Assembly: GCF_013410115.1 (NCBI RefSeq)
Contig: NZ_JACCCV010000001.1
Span: 2,480,001 to 2,544,000 of the forward strand
Origin: Tunturiibacter gelidiferens
GTDB taxonomy: Bacteria; Acidobacteriota; Terriglobia; Terriglobales; Acidobacteriaceae
Direction of reading: 5' to 3'
DNA: 64,000 nt
A model generated the notes under the pieces. That model saw nothing but the letters and a program-made list of their open reading frames with translations, was not told where the DNA came from and searched no databases. The translations under genes and the position numbers were made by a program. Positions 26,165-35,428 of this stretch are shown in pieces (the stretch's first letter is position 1; each line of letters opens with the position of its first letter).

Positions 26165-27799
26165 ATGGTTTATCGCCCGTTTCGTAGTACACGCCGGTAC
26201 TTACTGGCTGCATGTGCAGTCGGCCTCGGAGTTGCCAGTGTCAGTGCACAGACTCCCAGCACAGCCGCCCCGGTGGGGCCGAACCCTTCGCGCGTCGACG
26301 TATTTATGGGGTACTCCTACTTTGGGGCTCACGGTCAGGTAAAGCCGGCGGGTATCAATTACTCGTCAATTGACACGGGCGCGATGGGCAGCGGCGCGTA
26401 CTACTTCAACAAGTACGTTGGTGGCGAGATCATCTTCGCGGCGCATCCGGACGGTCATAACGACGGGTTGTACACGGCATCTGCTGGACCAATCTTCCGT
26501 GCTCCGATGCAGAACTTCACGCTGTTTGCGCATGGTTTGGCGGGTGGTGCTCGACTTGGTGGACCGAACCAGTCAAATCCATTTATCTATCACGAACCCT
26601 ACCAGTGGGGCCCGACCCTTACGGTTGGCGGCGGTATGGACTACGATCTTCCCTTCTTGAACAACAGATTCTCTCTGCGGCTGTTCCAGGTTGACTATCG
26701 CTACGTTCATGCGAACTACGGTCCACCAGTGCCGATTCCGACTAGCGGTGTGCTAGGTGGCCGAGCGAACCTGAGCGGAGCTGAAGTGAGCACGGGCATC
26801 GTGGCTCATTTTGGCCATATCATTCCTCCTCCGCCGGTGACCTACTCCTGCGCGGTCTCTCCTGCGACGGTCTTCCCTGGCGATCCCATTACGGTCACCG
26901 GAACGCCTCTGAATCTAAACCCCAAGAAGACGGCGACCTACAGCTGGACTGCTGATGGCGGTACGATCTCGGGAACCTCGACGACGGCCAACATCGATAC
27001 GAAGTCTGCGAATCCCGGCACCTACACGGTGAAGGGCCATGTGACCGAGGGTCCCAAACCCGGCGAGATGGCGGACTGCTCGGCCAGTTATACGGTGAAG
27101 GCGTTTGAGCCGCCGACCTTGAGCTGCTCGGCCAATCCTTCGACGGTTGCCCCGGGAGACTCCTCAACGATTACAGCGAGCGGGGTAAGCCCACAGAATC
27201 GTCCTCTGACGTATAGCTACAGCTCGTCGGCTGGAACTGTCTCAGGGAACGGCTCGACCGCGACGCTGACCACGACTGGAGCAGCACCTGGTACGATCAC
27301 GGTGACCTGCAACGTTGTTGATGACAAGGGTCAGACGGCCTCCGCGACGACCACTGTTACGGTCAACGCACCGCCAGCACCTCCAGCACCAACAACCAGC
27401 CAGCTGTGCTCGATCAACTTCGATCGCGACAAGAAGCGCCCCGCTCGTGTAGATAACGAAGCCAAGGCCTGCCTGGACGATATCGCTCTCAACCTGCAGC
27501 GCACTTCCGATGCGAAGCTAGCTGTGGTTGGCGATAAGGACAGCGCCGAGAAGAAGGGTGACAAGCTCGCTGCAGAGCGTGCCGTCAACGCCAAGGCCTA
27601 CCTGGTAACGGAGAAGGGCATCGATGCCGGACGTATCTCGGTCTACACCGGTTCAGAGAACGGTAAGACTGTGACGACGACGTTGATTCCTGCCGGCGCA
27701 ACCCTGAGCACGACGGGCATAACCCCCGTGGACGAAAGCGCAGTCACCGCCAAGCCCCGGACCGCACCAGCCACCCGTCACCACAAGAAGCAGCAGTAA
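26165..27799 (+). CDS. OmpA-like outer membrane protein with Ig-like repeats
   Basis: 544 residues. Signal peptide (to VSAQ, residue ~29); N-terminal eight-strand-type beta-barrel region (~45-220: RVDVFMGYSYFGAHG ... LRLFQVDYRYVHANYG); two Ig-like/PKD-like modules starting YSCAVSPATVFPGDPITVTG and LSCSANPSTVAPGDSSTITA; a Pro-rich linker; and a C-terminal OmpA-like region (CSINFDRDKKRPARVDNEAK ... VGDKDSAEKKGDKLAAERAV). The peptidoglycan-binding motif is recognisable but diverged. It probably links the outer membrane to the wall. RBS GGAGG before ATG 26165. A perfect-palindrome terminator follows. Confidence 0.85.
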   Translation: MVYRPFRSTRRYLLAACAVGLGVASVSAQTPSTAAPVGPNPSRVDVFMGYSYFGAHGQVKPAGINYSSIDTGAMGSGAYYFNKYVGGEIIFAAHPDGHNDGLYTASAGPIFRAPMQNFTLFAHGLAGGARLGGPNQSNPFIYHEPYQWGPTLTVGGGMDYDLPFLNNRFSLRLFQVDYRYVHANYGPPVPIPTSGVLGGRANLSGAEVSTGIVAHFGHIIPPPPVTYSCAVSPATVFPGDPITVTGTPLNLNPKKTATYSWTADGGTISGTSTTANIDTKSANPGTYTVKGHVTEGPKPGEMADCSASYTVKAFEPPTLSCSANPSTVAPGDSSTITASGVSPQNRPLTYSYSSSAGTVSGNGSTATLTTTGAAPGTITVTCNVVDDKGQTASATTTVTVNAPPAPPAPTTSQLCSINFDRDKKRPARVDNEAKACLDDIALNLQRTSDAKLAVVGDKDSAEKKGDKLAAERAVNAKAYLVTEKGIDAGRISVYTGSENGKTVTTTLIPAGATLSTTGITPVDESAVTAKPRTAPATRHHKKQQ

Positions 27800-27820
27800 C
27801 CATTAGCCGTAGACGTGCAC

Positions 27821-27854
27821 AAAAGCTGACTGGGAATATTCCCAGTCAGCTTTT
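27821..27854. terminator. perfect-palindrome terminator
   Basis: A 34-base perfect palindrome with left arm AAAAGCTGACTGGGAAT and its exact complement on the right. It ends in TTTT on one side and begins AAAA on the other, so it could terminate in both directions. It lies 21 bases after the OmpA-like stop codon. Confidence 0.9.
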
Positions 27855-27913
27855 GTGTTATAGACATCCTTTCGCGTAAGTTCGATAATTCTCTACAGAC
27901 TGGAACCCCTCCC

Positions 27914-29944
27914 TTGAGCCGATTTCTTCGTTTCCCCATCACACTCGTAGTCTTTTTGATCGTTATATCCTGCCTTCAGTTACATGCGGCAAGCTGGCTG
28001 CCGTACGGTCCGGATGGAGGGGACGCGCGAGCATTCGCGATCGATCCTCATGATCACTCTCATCTGTATCTGGGCACAGCAACGGGCTGGATGTATGAGT
28101 CGCGAAATGGCGGCGGCGATTGGAAGCGGCTCTCGTGGATCGGCAAGCGGGATGATCTTGTGTTGGATTCGATCGTGGTCAGCGGTGCCGATTCGAAGCA
28201 GATCGTAGTGGGTGCCTGGGTACTTGGCAGTCCGGATGGAGGGATATTCCTTAGCAAGGACGGTGGTGCGACGTGGGAGACTGTGGGCGATATGCAAGGT
28301 CAGTCCATTCGCGCGCTTACTCCTTCTCCCTCCGATCCAAAGCTTCTGGTGGCGGGCACGTTGAAGGGAGTCTATCAATCCACCGACGGCGGAGAGCGCT
28401 GGAAGCTGATTAGTCCTGCCGGAAGCCAGGAGCTGCACGAGGTCGAATCAATTGCAATCGATCCAGTGGATCCGCAGATTATCTACGCGGGGACCTGGCA
28501 TCTTCCATGGAAGACAGTCGATGGTGGACAGCATTGGGCCAACATCAAACAGGGCGTTATCGATGACTCGGACGTGTTTTCGATCATCGTGGATCCAAAG
28601 GACCCGAAGACCGTGTATGCGAGTGCATGCTCGGGAATTTATAAGAGCCAGACCGCTGGACAGGTCTTTCAGAAGATCCAGGGAATTCCCTCGACGGCGC
28701 GCAGAACGCGTGTGTTGATGCAGGACCCCACCAATCGGAATATTGTCTTTGCGGGAACCACGGAGGGTCTGTGGCGTACCGTGGACTCGGGCGCTACATG
28801 GCAGCGAACTACGGGTCCGGAAGTGATTATCAATGATGTGTTCGTCGACCCGACCAACACGAACCGGGTAATGCTTGCGACGGACCGGGGTGGAGTGCTG
28901 GCCAGCAACGATGGAGGAAACTCCTTTGTACAGTCGAACAACGGGTTTTCGGCGCGACAGATTACTTCTTATCTCGCGGATGCTTCCAATCCCAGCGCTG
29001 TTTATGTAGGAGTAGTGAACGACAAAGCACTGGGGGGCGTGTTTGCCAGTACGAATGGCGGCTTGAACTGGTCGCAAACAAGTTCCGGACTGAACGGGCA
29101 CGATGTATTCAGCCTGGCCCAGGGCCCTGATGGCACATTGCTGGCGGGGACACGACATGGAATCTATCGGCTGCAGGGGGCTACCTGGAGTCGTGTGGAC
29201 AATGTGACGCTGAACCCCCCGCCTGCGCCGCCTGCTAAGACGGGAAAGAGGACCGCGCATACCGGTGCTGCTGCTACGGCTGCGCATAAATCGCCTGAAC
29301 CCGTGGCACACAAAAGCACTGCCTTGCAGACCGTTCATTCTTTCGAACCGGCGATCAACGCTTTTGCCCGTGGAGGAGACACGCTCTATGCGGCAACCTC
29401 GGCTGGCCTCTTCGAGAGTGCTACGTCGGGTCAAAGCTGGAAGGAGGTTCCTGGCTTCGAACCAAGGAGCTGGAACTTTGTTGCTGCCCGGAAGTCAACT
29501 GTTCTGGCGTCAAATTTGAACTCCGCGGTGCTTTCCTTGGACGGTGGTCAGCAATGGACCCCGATCAAGCTTCCGGAGACCCTTGATCAACTGTCTGCGA
29601 TGGCTGTCGATGATGCCGGTGGACTTTGGGTCGGAGGGCGGCAGGGCATCTACGTGTCCGACGACAAGGGAGCTTCATGGCAGACGGTGAAGAACCTGTA
29701 TCTGCGAGATGTGAACAGCATATTTTATGACGATGCTTCTCAACGTGTACTGATTGCCGCGGGTAGCAAAAATACGATCGCATTCGCGGTCCATCTGCCT
29801 GATCGGAAGATTCAGTACTGGAATACCGGATGGAATCTCAGGCTGGTGCGTCCAATGGGTGATCATCTAGTTGGAGCGACCTGGTTTGATGGCGTAGTGA
29901 TCCAACCGCGGATGGTTGATTCCAAGGAGATGGCTAGCCACTGA
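27914..29944 (+). CDS. secreted BNR/sialidase-like beta-propeller protein
   Basis: 676 residues. Signal peptide at residues ~1-25, then repeated BNR/Asp-box-type units S-x-D-G-G-x-T/S-W: SKDGGATWETV, STDGGERWKLI, TVDGGQHWANI, TVDSGATWQRT, SNDGGNSFVQS, STNGGLNWSQT, SLDGGQQWTPI, SDDKGASWQTV. This gives a multi-blade propeller like those of the YCF48/VPS10/sialidase group. A low-complexity Ala/Thr/His insert lies near residue 440. The catalytic residues of sialidase are not evident, so an enzyme activity should not be assumed. TTG start, following a CCC-rich leader without clear RBS. Confidence 0.85.
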   Translation: MSRFLRFPITLVVFLIVISCLQLHAASWLPYGPDGGDARAFAIDPHDHSHLYLGTATGWMYESRNGGGDWKRLSWIGKRDDLVLDSIVVSGADSKQIVVGAWVLGSPDGGIFLSKDGGATWETVGDMQGQSIRALTPSPSDPKLLVAGTLKGVYQSTDGGERWKLISPAGSQELHEVESIAIDPVDPQIIYAGTWHLPWKTVDGGQHWANIKQGVIDDSDVFSIIVDPKDPKTVYASACSGIYKSQTAGQVFQKIQGIPSTARRTRVLMQDPTNRNIVFAGTTEGLWRTVDSGATWQRTTGPEVIINDVFVDPTNTNRVMLATDRGGVLASNDGGNSFVQSNNGFSARQITSYLADASNPSAVYVGVVNDKALGGVFASTNGGLNWSQTSSGLNGHDVFSLAQGPDGTLLAGTRHGIYRLQGATWSRVDNVTLNPPPAPPAKTGKRTAHTGAAATAAHKSPEPVAHKSTALQTVHSFEPAINAFARGGDTLYAATSAGLFESATSGQSWKEVPGFEPRSWNFVAARKSTVLASNLNSAVLSLDGGQQWTPIKLPETLDQLSAMAVDDAGGLWVGGRQGIYVSDDKGASWQTVKNLYLRDVNSIFYDDASQRVLIAAGSKNTIAFAVHLPDRKIQYWNTGWNLRLVRPMGDHLVGATWFDGVVIQPRMVDSKEMASH

Positions 29945-29982
29945 GATGTGCCTCAGCGACCGATGAGGACTAGAATTGGAGT

Positions 29983-31134
29983 ATGAGTTTGCAACCATCC
30001 AGCTTGCCCGCGCGACACTCCTTTCAAACAGACGATGCTGCACTTTTGCCGATCGCGACAAAGGTGCAGCAGGGGGAGCGTCTCAGCTTTGACGATGGAG
30101 TCGCGCTGTACCGAAGCGGGGATATTCTGGCTGTGGGCTGGCTGGCCAATCTCGTGCGGGAGCGGATGCATGGGGATATTGCCTACTTCAATGTGAACCG
30201 GCATATTAACCCAACCAACGTCTGTGTGGCCTCCTGTCGGCTGTGTGCGTTTGGACGGAAGAAGGGCGACGCAGGCACCTACACGATGGCGCTGGAGGAG
30301 GCTTGGGAGACCGCAGCTACGGGGCTTACGGAGGCGGTGACGGAGTTTCATATCGTAGGGGGGTTGCATCCCGATCTTCCGTTTGAATACTTCATGGATC
30401 TGGTGCGGGGGTTGAAGGTTCGTTTTCCGAAGGTGCATATCAAGGCGTTCACCATGGTGGAGGTGGCGTTTCTGGCCAAGCGCGGAAAGATGACGATTCC
30501 TGAGACGTTGGAGCGTATGAAGGCAGCAGGCGTGGATTCGATGCCGGGTGGGGGCGCGGAGATCTTTGCGGATCGCGTGCGGCATATCATCTGCGACCAC
30601 AAGATCGACGGCAGCGAATGGCTGGACACGGCTCGGATGGCGCACCGGATCGGGCTGCGATCGAACGCGACGATGCTGTACGGGCACGTGGAGAACGAAG
30701 AGGACCGCGTGGACCACCTGCTGAAGCTGCGCGCGGTGCAGGACGAGACCGGTGGCTTTCAGACCTTCATTCCGCTGTCGTTCCACCCGGACAATACTGC
30801 GCTGGCGCATATCCCCAGGACGACGGGGATGCTTGATCTTCGTCAGATCGCCGTCGGCCGGCTGATGCTGGACAACTTTCCCCATATCAAGAGCTATTGG
30901 CAGATGGTCTCGCCGAAGATGGCCCAGATCTCGCTGCGATTCGGCGCGGACGATATCGATGGCACGGTGATTGAGGAGAAGATCTATCACGACGCTGGCG
31001 CGACGACTCCGCAAGGAATGCGGCGGGCCGACCTGGTTCGCCTCATCACTGAGGCGGGGCGTGAACCCTTTGAGCGCGACACAATGTACCGAGCCGTGAC
31101 CCGCAGTGAAGATAGTTTTACCGTTGCAGTTTGA
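29983..31134 (+). CDS. mqnE: aminodeoxyfutalosine synthase
   Basis: 383 residues. Radical SAM enzyme with the 4Fe-4S motif C81-x3-C85-x2-C88 (CVASCRLC) preceded by NVNRHINPTNV. Further family motifs are TEFHIVGGLHPDLPFEYF, IKAFTMVEVAFLAKRGKM, DSMPGGGAEIFADRVR, NATMLYGHVEN and FIPLSFHPDNT. MqnE builds aminodeoxyfutalosine in the futalosine route to menaquinone. No other mqn gene is in the window. ATG 29983; the preceding gene ends 38 bases before. Confidence 0.95.
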   Translation: MSLQPSSLPARHSFQTDDAALLPIATKVQQGERLSFDDGVALYRSGDILAVGWLANLVRERMHGDIAYFNVNRHINPTNVCVASCRLCAFGRKKGDAGTYTMALEEAWETAATGLTEAVTEFHIVGGLHPDLPFEYFMDLVRGLKVRFPKVHIKAFTMVEVAFLAKRGKMTIPETLERMKAAGVDSMPGGGAEIFADRVRHIICDHKIDGSEWLDTARMAHRIGLRSNATMLYGHVENEEDRVDHLLKLRAVQDETGGFQTFIPLSFHPDNTALAHIPRTTGMLDLRQIAVGRLMLDNFPHIKSYWQMVSPKMAQISLRFGADDIDGTVIEEKIYHDAGATTPQGMRRADLVRLITEAGREPFERDTMYRAVTRSEDSFTVAV

Positions 31135-31175
31135 ATTGACGAGATAAGCAGCAGATTCTGATCTAAGAGCCTCTC

Positions 31176-31207
31176 GCCTCTTCCTATGGGAAGGGGCTTT
31201 CGTTTTT
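31176..31207 (+). terminator. rho-independent terminator after mqnE
   Basis: GCCTCTTCC pairs with GGAAGGGGC (one T-G pair) around TATG, followed by TTTCGTTTTT. It lies 41 bases after the stop. Confidence 0.8.
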
Positions 31208-31292
31208 AGAGGCGCGCTTCTGACCCAGTCCCTCTTGCGCCTTGTGCGACAGCCCCAGTTAGCACACGTTCGAGGGGCGGGCTGAGCTGGGC

Positions 31293-31328
31293 TTGATCAA
31301 TTGAAAGTCGAGTCGGGTTGATCAATTG
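31293..31328. repeat. tandem 11-base repeat TTGATCAATTG, 25 bases apart
   Basis: TTGATCAATTG occurs at 31293-31303 and 31318-31328. Each holds the palindrome TTGATCAA. The 25-base spacing is between two and three helical turns. It could be a pair of operator half-sites. Confidence 0.5.
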
Positions 31329-31404
31329 CAGTCCTTCAAATCCTCTCTCCCGGTCGCCGGACGATCTGTCCCCGTCTGATCGACTTATTTTCGTGACAAA
31401 TCAA

Positions 31405-31470
31405 CGCATGAGACCCATGCGAAAGATTGCAGACCCAAAGTGGAAAAGATTTTCATTTTGGGCAATCTTT
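31405..31470 (+). ncRNA. two adjacent stem-loops, possible structured leader or small RNA
   Basis: Stem 1: CGCATG-AGACC-CATGCG (31405-31421), perfect. Stem 2 follows with no gap (31422-31470): AAAGATTG pairs with CAATCTTT, then after a small left bulge CCCAAA with TTTGGG, then inner A/T pairs (AAAA with TTTT) around a 2-base turn. No T-run follows directly (TTTTAGCG), so it is not a standard terminator. No known RNA family was recognised. Confidence 0.4.
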
Positions 31471-31756
31471 TAGCGTTCTGCAGTCGAAGGTTTGCGCACT
31501 CTGTCTCTGACGACGGTAGAAAACTCCCAAAATTGCAGAATTCTCTAATCCTTTGTGAATGGTTCGCGACTTGCAATGACGAAGGGCGAGGTAAGCATTT
31601 CGCAATGAATGGCCAGAAGTCACGGACCAAAACGGGAATGGACGCTGGCTCAACTAATCGATATTTCTGCAGATTCGAATGCCCGAACCCGGGTGGGATT
31701 TGCGGAAACAGGGTGCGGTACGGCTCTGCCAACAGTTTTTTCTGGGAGTTTTCTTG

Positions 31757-32389
31757 ATGAAATTTGCATTGCTTGTTCCAATCCTCTGTCTTGGTGTTGC
31801 TTCAATGGCCGCGAAAGCCGACACACTCACTCTCAACAATGGGACGGTCAATCCTTCCGGCGGCAGCGCGGAGATCTATCCCTATTCGTTTCAGCTTGGT
31901 AATTCCTCCGGCACGTCGACGGTGAATCTGATGTGCCTCAACTACAACCGCGAAATCTCCGCCGGTGAGACCTGGAGCATCACCGAAGAGAGCATACCCA
32001 CGGGAAACTCCGTGACGGATCAGGACTACCGCGCCGATGCGATTCTCTACTCCGAGATTCTTCATCCACAAGCGGGAGTGAGCGCAAGCGAAGTTCAGTA
32101 CGCCGAATGGAGCATCTTCGATTCGGCCGACCTGACGGGAAATTCGTTATTTGATTCTACGGCGCAAATCCTGGCCAGCAATGCATTGAACGCAGCCAAC
32201 AACCAGCAGTTGATCAACTCCGGCTACTTCAATCAGTTCACTCTATACATTCCTTCGGACGACACGTCTTCGGGGCCACAGGAGTTTATCGGTACAGCGA
32301 CGACTCCAGAGCCCTCAAGCCTGATGTTGTTCGGTTCGGGATTGATCGGAATGGCAGGAGTGCTCCGCCGTAAATTAGTTCGCGCATAA
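31757..32389 (+). CDS. PEP-CTERM sorting-domain protein
   Basis: 210 residues. Signal peptide (to KADT, residue ~21); a central region without a recognised domain (YPYSFQLGNSSGTSTVNLMC onward); and a C-terminal PEP-CTERM anchor: TTPEPSSLMLFGSGLIGMAG followed by VLRRKLVRA. The motif is Pro-Glu-Pro, a hydrophobic helix and an arginine-rich tail. Exosortase/EpsH is the expected processing enzyme for such proteins; none is inside the window. These proteins usually go to the envelope or matrix in polysaccharide-producing bacteria. ATG 31757 has GGGAG upstream. Confidence 0.9.
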   Translation: MKFALLVPILCLGVASMAAKADTLTLNNGTVNPSGGSAEIYPYSFQLGNSSGTSTVNLMCLNYNREISAGETWSITEESIPTGNSVTDQDYRADAILYSEILHPQAGVSASEVQYAEWSIFDSADLTGNSLFDSTAQILASNALNAANNQQLINSGYFNQFTLYIPSDDTSSGPQEFIGTATTPEPSSLMLFGSGLIGMAGVLRRKLVRA

Positions 32390-32527
32390 GTTGAGTCAAA
32401 GTTTTTGGCCTTCTAGTTGCTCTTACACAGTCGTCTGCTTCGCTGTTGGAAAGCAAATGTTCAGCGGTTACACCAGGTTAAGAAATCTATTTCAGTTACA
32501 TACCCACTCTTTGGGGAAGGAGGCAAT

Positions 32528-32617
32528 ATGTATCTTTTGTTCTCGCCAGCGATGGCAGCAGTTCTGGTCATCGGCGTTATTCAACTTCGCGATCATTTTG
32601 TAGCGGCAGCCAAATAA
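32528..32617 (+). CDS. 29-residue membrane microprotein
   Basis: ATG 32528 is preceded by AAGGAGG at five bases, one of the strongest ribosome binding sites in the window. The 29 codons encode a hydrophobic helix (LLFSPAMAAVLVIGVIQL) and a charged end (RDHFVAAAK). It ends 24 bases before a good terminator, so it looks like its own small transcript or the tail of the PEP-CTERM unit. No family recognised. Confidence 0.6.
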   Translation: MYLLFSPAMAAVLVIGVIQLRDHFVAAAK

Positions 32618-32641
32618 GTTCGTAGCGCGTAATCCCTCACG

Positions 32642-32669
32642 GAGGTCAGGCTTAGCCTGGCCTCTTTTT
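32642..32669 (+). terminator. rho-independent terminator after the microprotein
   Basis: GAGG-T-CAGGC pairs with GCCTG-G-CCTC around TTA, followed by TTTTT. Confidence 0.85.
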
Positions 32670-32743
32670 CCAGGCTCTCGAGGAGCGATGTTCTGACCGC
32701 TCCGATGTGCTGATCTTGTCTACGACGCTGAAGGCCGGTCAGC

Positions 32744-33973
32744 TCACGAATTTGTTTCGAAAGGCGTGTTAGCTTTGGCCGTGACGATGCCGGAGAGAAG
32801 AAGAAGAAGAGCTGATCCTGCGGCTGGTACAACCAACCCGACGCGAAGACCATGGAAGTAAGTGGAACACACGCCGGTCAGCCAGGGCAGTACTGCTCCT
32901 CCGACAGAGGCGCTGGCGAAGAGAACGCCAAGTCGTTTGTGATTTCCGGTGCGGGCAAGCATGAAGGAGACCAAAAGCGGAAAGACCGGGGCGAGGGTGA
33001 ATCCACCGAGAATTGTAAGCGCGATGACCCCGGACCCCGAAGGATGTGCGATGGAACAGAACAGTCCTTCGGTGATAAGAAGCAGCAGCAGGCAAAGCCT
33101 GTATAAAGCTCTCTCGCTGAGGACGGTCATGAGGGCTGCCACGAGCAGTCGGCCAATCAGCTCTGCGATCCAGAAGTAGGTAGCGATAGAAGATGCCTGG
33201 AGCGATGAGCTGGAACGAATGGCGTAACTGGGTAGCCATCCGCCGAGCGAGTTCTCGACACCAACATAGAGAAACATTGCAGCGGCGAAGGAGATCAACG
33301 GCAGCAAAGGCAGGGGGAATCGCGGATCTGTCATTGCATACTCTGATCCAGACAGCTCCGATGCTGCGGAAGACACGAAAGAGGTTCCTGCACGAGGCAA
33401 TGCGATTGAATACAACGAGGCTGAGACAAGAAGCGTTGCGATAACAAATAAGAAGCGCCGCATGCCGCCGGCTGCTGTGACGTATATCAGGAGAGGGCAC
33501 GCGATTGCACCTAGCCCCCATGCGACGTTTAAGACGGCAAGAAGCTTCGCACGGATGGCAGGAAGTGTGGTTCCTGCGATGATATTCCCGGCGGTGAGAC
33601 CGGTCCCGAGGCCGACTCCGATACAGAAGAGGGCGATGTGCGCCGCCCCGAAGCCTAGCCAGGTAAGTGCAATGCATCCAGCTGCGGAGAGGATCGATCC
33701 GTAGATCAGGCTTGCGCGAAGATTGCGAGCGGCGATCCACGCGCCGCAGAGTTGGCCGATAAAGTCAGCGGTGAAGAGGGTGCCTGCCTGCGCGTCCTGA
33801 ATCTGCCAATGCTGGATGAGCTGCGGCAGCAGAGGGCCCAACATAACCGTGACCGTGCCAGCTACGAGAAAATAAAAGTAAGCTGGGCCAAGCGTGCGAA
33901 GGATTATCGGGCGGTTCGGGCTCAGTTGGGAGGCTTCCGACTGGACTAGTTGCAAAGCTCTCCTATCGACCAT
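32744..33973 (-). CDS. MFS transporter
   Basis: 409 residues with about 12 membrane helices. The N-half contains the loop 2-3 region DFIGQLCGAWIAARNLRASL, and FCIGVGLGTGLTAGNIIAGT resembles the sugar-transporting FucP/GlcP-like MFS group. The start ATG 33973 lies inside the end of the LacI regulator gene (11-base overlap in a different frame), so the two are translationally coupled. With a LacI regulator upstream and a TonB-dependent receptor divergent, inner-membrane uptake of a sugar is likely; which one is unknown. Confidence 0.9.
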   Translation of the reverse strand: MVDRRALQLVQSEASQLSPNRPIILRTLGPAYFYFLVAGTVTVMLGPLLPQLIQHWQIQDAQAGTLFTADFIGQLCGAWIAARNLRASLIYGSILSAAGCIALTWLGFGAAHIALFCIGVGLGTGLTAGNIIAGTTLPAIRAKLLAVLNVAWGLGAIACPLLIYVTAAGGMRRFLFVIATLLVSASLYSIALPRAGTSFVSSAASELSGSEYAMTDPRFPLPLLPLISFAAAMFLYVGVENSLGGWLPSYAIRSSSSLQASSIATYFWIAELIGRLLVAALMTVLSERALYRLCLLLLLITEGLFCSIAHPSGSGVIALTILGGFTLAPVFPLLVSFMLARTGNHKRLGVLFASASVGGAVLPWLTGVCSTYFHGLRVGLVVPAAGSALLLLLSGIVTAKANTPFETNS

Positions 33974-35042
33974 CGCCTCGCCGTGACCGGGATGTGCTTG
34001 GAATGGCTGCGGTCGATTCTCTCACGACCAGCTCTGGTTCAAACCATACTTCATGTGGATACGGTTCGTCTGGGCACTGAATCCGTTTGATAAGCAGTTG
34101 TGCGGCCGCCCAACCCATCTTATGGAGAGGCTGGCGAACGGTGGTGAGGCGAGGGTTGAAGTATTCAGCAACGATAATATCGTCGAAGCCGATGACCGAG
34201 ATGTCGCGCGGACAGGAGAGGCCGGCGTCTTGAATTGCGCGAATGGCCCCGATGGCGGCGGTATCGTTGAAGCAAAAGAGGGCAGTGAAGTCATGGGTGC
34301 GAGCGAGCAGCTCTCGCATGGGCGGGTAGCCAAGCTCGGGCGACCAGAGGTTCTTCTCCAGATAGATGCAAAGCTCAGGGCGTATCGTGATCCCAAGGTC
34401 GTTCGCTGTGCTGACGATGGATGCCCACCGGGCTTCGGAGTCCAAAGAGTAACGCTGGCCCTTCATGAAAGCGATCTTGCGATGGCCGAGGTCGTAAAGG
34501 TGGCGGAGAGCTTTTTTAGCCGCAAAGTCGTGATCGAGCATGATGTTGGAGACGCCCGGTTCCTGGCTGTGGGAGGAGACTCCGACGACGGGGAGGGAAA
34601 CGTTGACTGAGAGTTCCGTGTTGACCAGGAGAAAGCCATCGACGCGGCGGCTCATGAGAAGCTCCTGATACTCCTCCCGCAAGTCGGCGCGGCCGAGGTG
34701 GCTGACGGTGAAGTAGAGAAAGCCCTCCTGAAGGAGATATTGCTCGACGCCGAGCATAACGCCGGTGAAGTAACCTTCGCTGAGTTCCGGGACGATCACA
34801 CCGATGGTGTTGGTAAGGCGAGTGCGGAGCATGCGGGCATGCAGGTTGGGACGGTACTCGAATTTCTTTGCGGCGTCGAGAACTCGCTCCCTGGTTGCCG
34901 GTGAAATCGACTTCGCGACGGGGGAGTTATTGAGAACGATCGAGATCGTTGCCGGGGAGAGGTCGAGATACTCTGCCAGAGTCTTGAGCGTTACGGGTTT
35001 GCCGGCGTCCGGCTTGCTGTCCTTACTTTGTACTTTCATCAT
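33963..35042 (-). CDS. LacI-family transcriptional regulator of the MFS/TonB receptor locus
   Basis: 359 residues from ATG 35042 (ATG 35039 equally possible). N-terminal HTH: VTLKTLAEYLDLSPATISIV, LNNSPVAKSISPATRERVLD; hinge YRPNLHARMLRTRLTNTIGV; then the sugar-binding core ending with GFDDIIVAEYFNPRLTTVRQ. It overlaps the MFS gene by 11 bases. The open frame continues about 117 codons further upstream, but that part has no regulator-like sequence. Expected to bind in the 636-base gap shared with the TonB-dependent receptor gene; the inducer is likely a sugar. Confidence 0.9.
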   Translation of the reverse strand: MMKVQSKDSKPDAGKPVTLKTLAEYLDLSPATISIVLNNSPVAKSISPATRERVLDAAKKFEYRPNLHARMLRTRLTNTIGVIVPELSEGYFTGVMLGVEQYLLQEGFLYFTVSHLGRADLREEYQELLMSRRVDGFLLVNTELSVNVSLPVVGVSSHSQEPGVSNIMLDHDFAAKKALRHLYDLGHRKIAFMKGQRYSLDSEARWASIVSTANDLGITIRPELCIYLEKNLWSPELGYPPMRELLARTHDFTALFCFNDTAAIGAIRAIQDAGLSCPRDISVIGFDDIIVAEYFNPRLTTVRQPLHKMGWAAAQLLIKRIQCPDEPYPHEVWFEPELVVRESTAAIPSTSRSRRGDGR

Positions 35043-35428
35043 GCTCCGGCAAATCTTCCTTTTACGTACGGCAACAGTTGTACACCCTTGATCCGAAAGC
35101 GGGGAACAGGAACCTGACAGGGTTGAGAGAGTAGTAACGAACCATACCCAATTACAGAAAAAAGACAATTCAGGGATTTCGGGGTGACAAAGCTGCAGGG
35201 GTATCCTAATAAATTTCTCTATATCGACCGCTGTGGATCTCTTTTCGCGAGCGGAAGGACGTCGGGATAGCCGTCGGCAATCATCGCCCATCGGTTCGTT
35301 AGCACATGGCTCTAACCTTCGTCTTAGAGAGCGCTGAGGCGGGAACAAATCGTTCTCGGAAGGCGATACTGCGTAGAAATTGTCGCCTGACACGAGATTT
35401 TTTAGAAAAGAAATATGAGTGTAATGAC

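Larger units (their letters stand above)
31208..31756. other. 549-base non-coding region upstream of the PEP-CTERM gene
   Basis: Open frames exist on both strands, but none has a convincing ribosome binding site, composition or family match. The stretch contains a direct repeat of TTGATCAATTG (31293, 31318) and two adjacent stem-loops (31405-31470), listed separately. It probably holds the promoter and a long untranslated leader of the 31757 gene, or an undescribed small RNA. Confidence 0.5.

Noticed and set aside
27914-29944. Calling the BNR-repeat protein a sialidase
   Set aside because: Only the Asp-box repeats are visible; the arginine triad and other catalytic residues of sialidases were not found.
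31385-31732. 115-codon minus-strand frame and overlapping plus-strand frames in the gap before the PEP-CTERM gene
   Set aside because: No ribosome binding site, no recognisable motif, and the frames overlap each other on both strands within a structured region, so chance frames are more likely.
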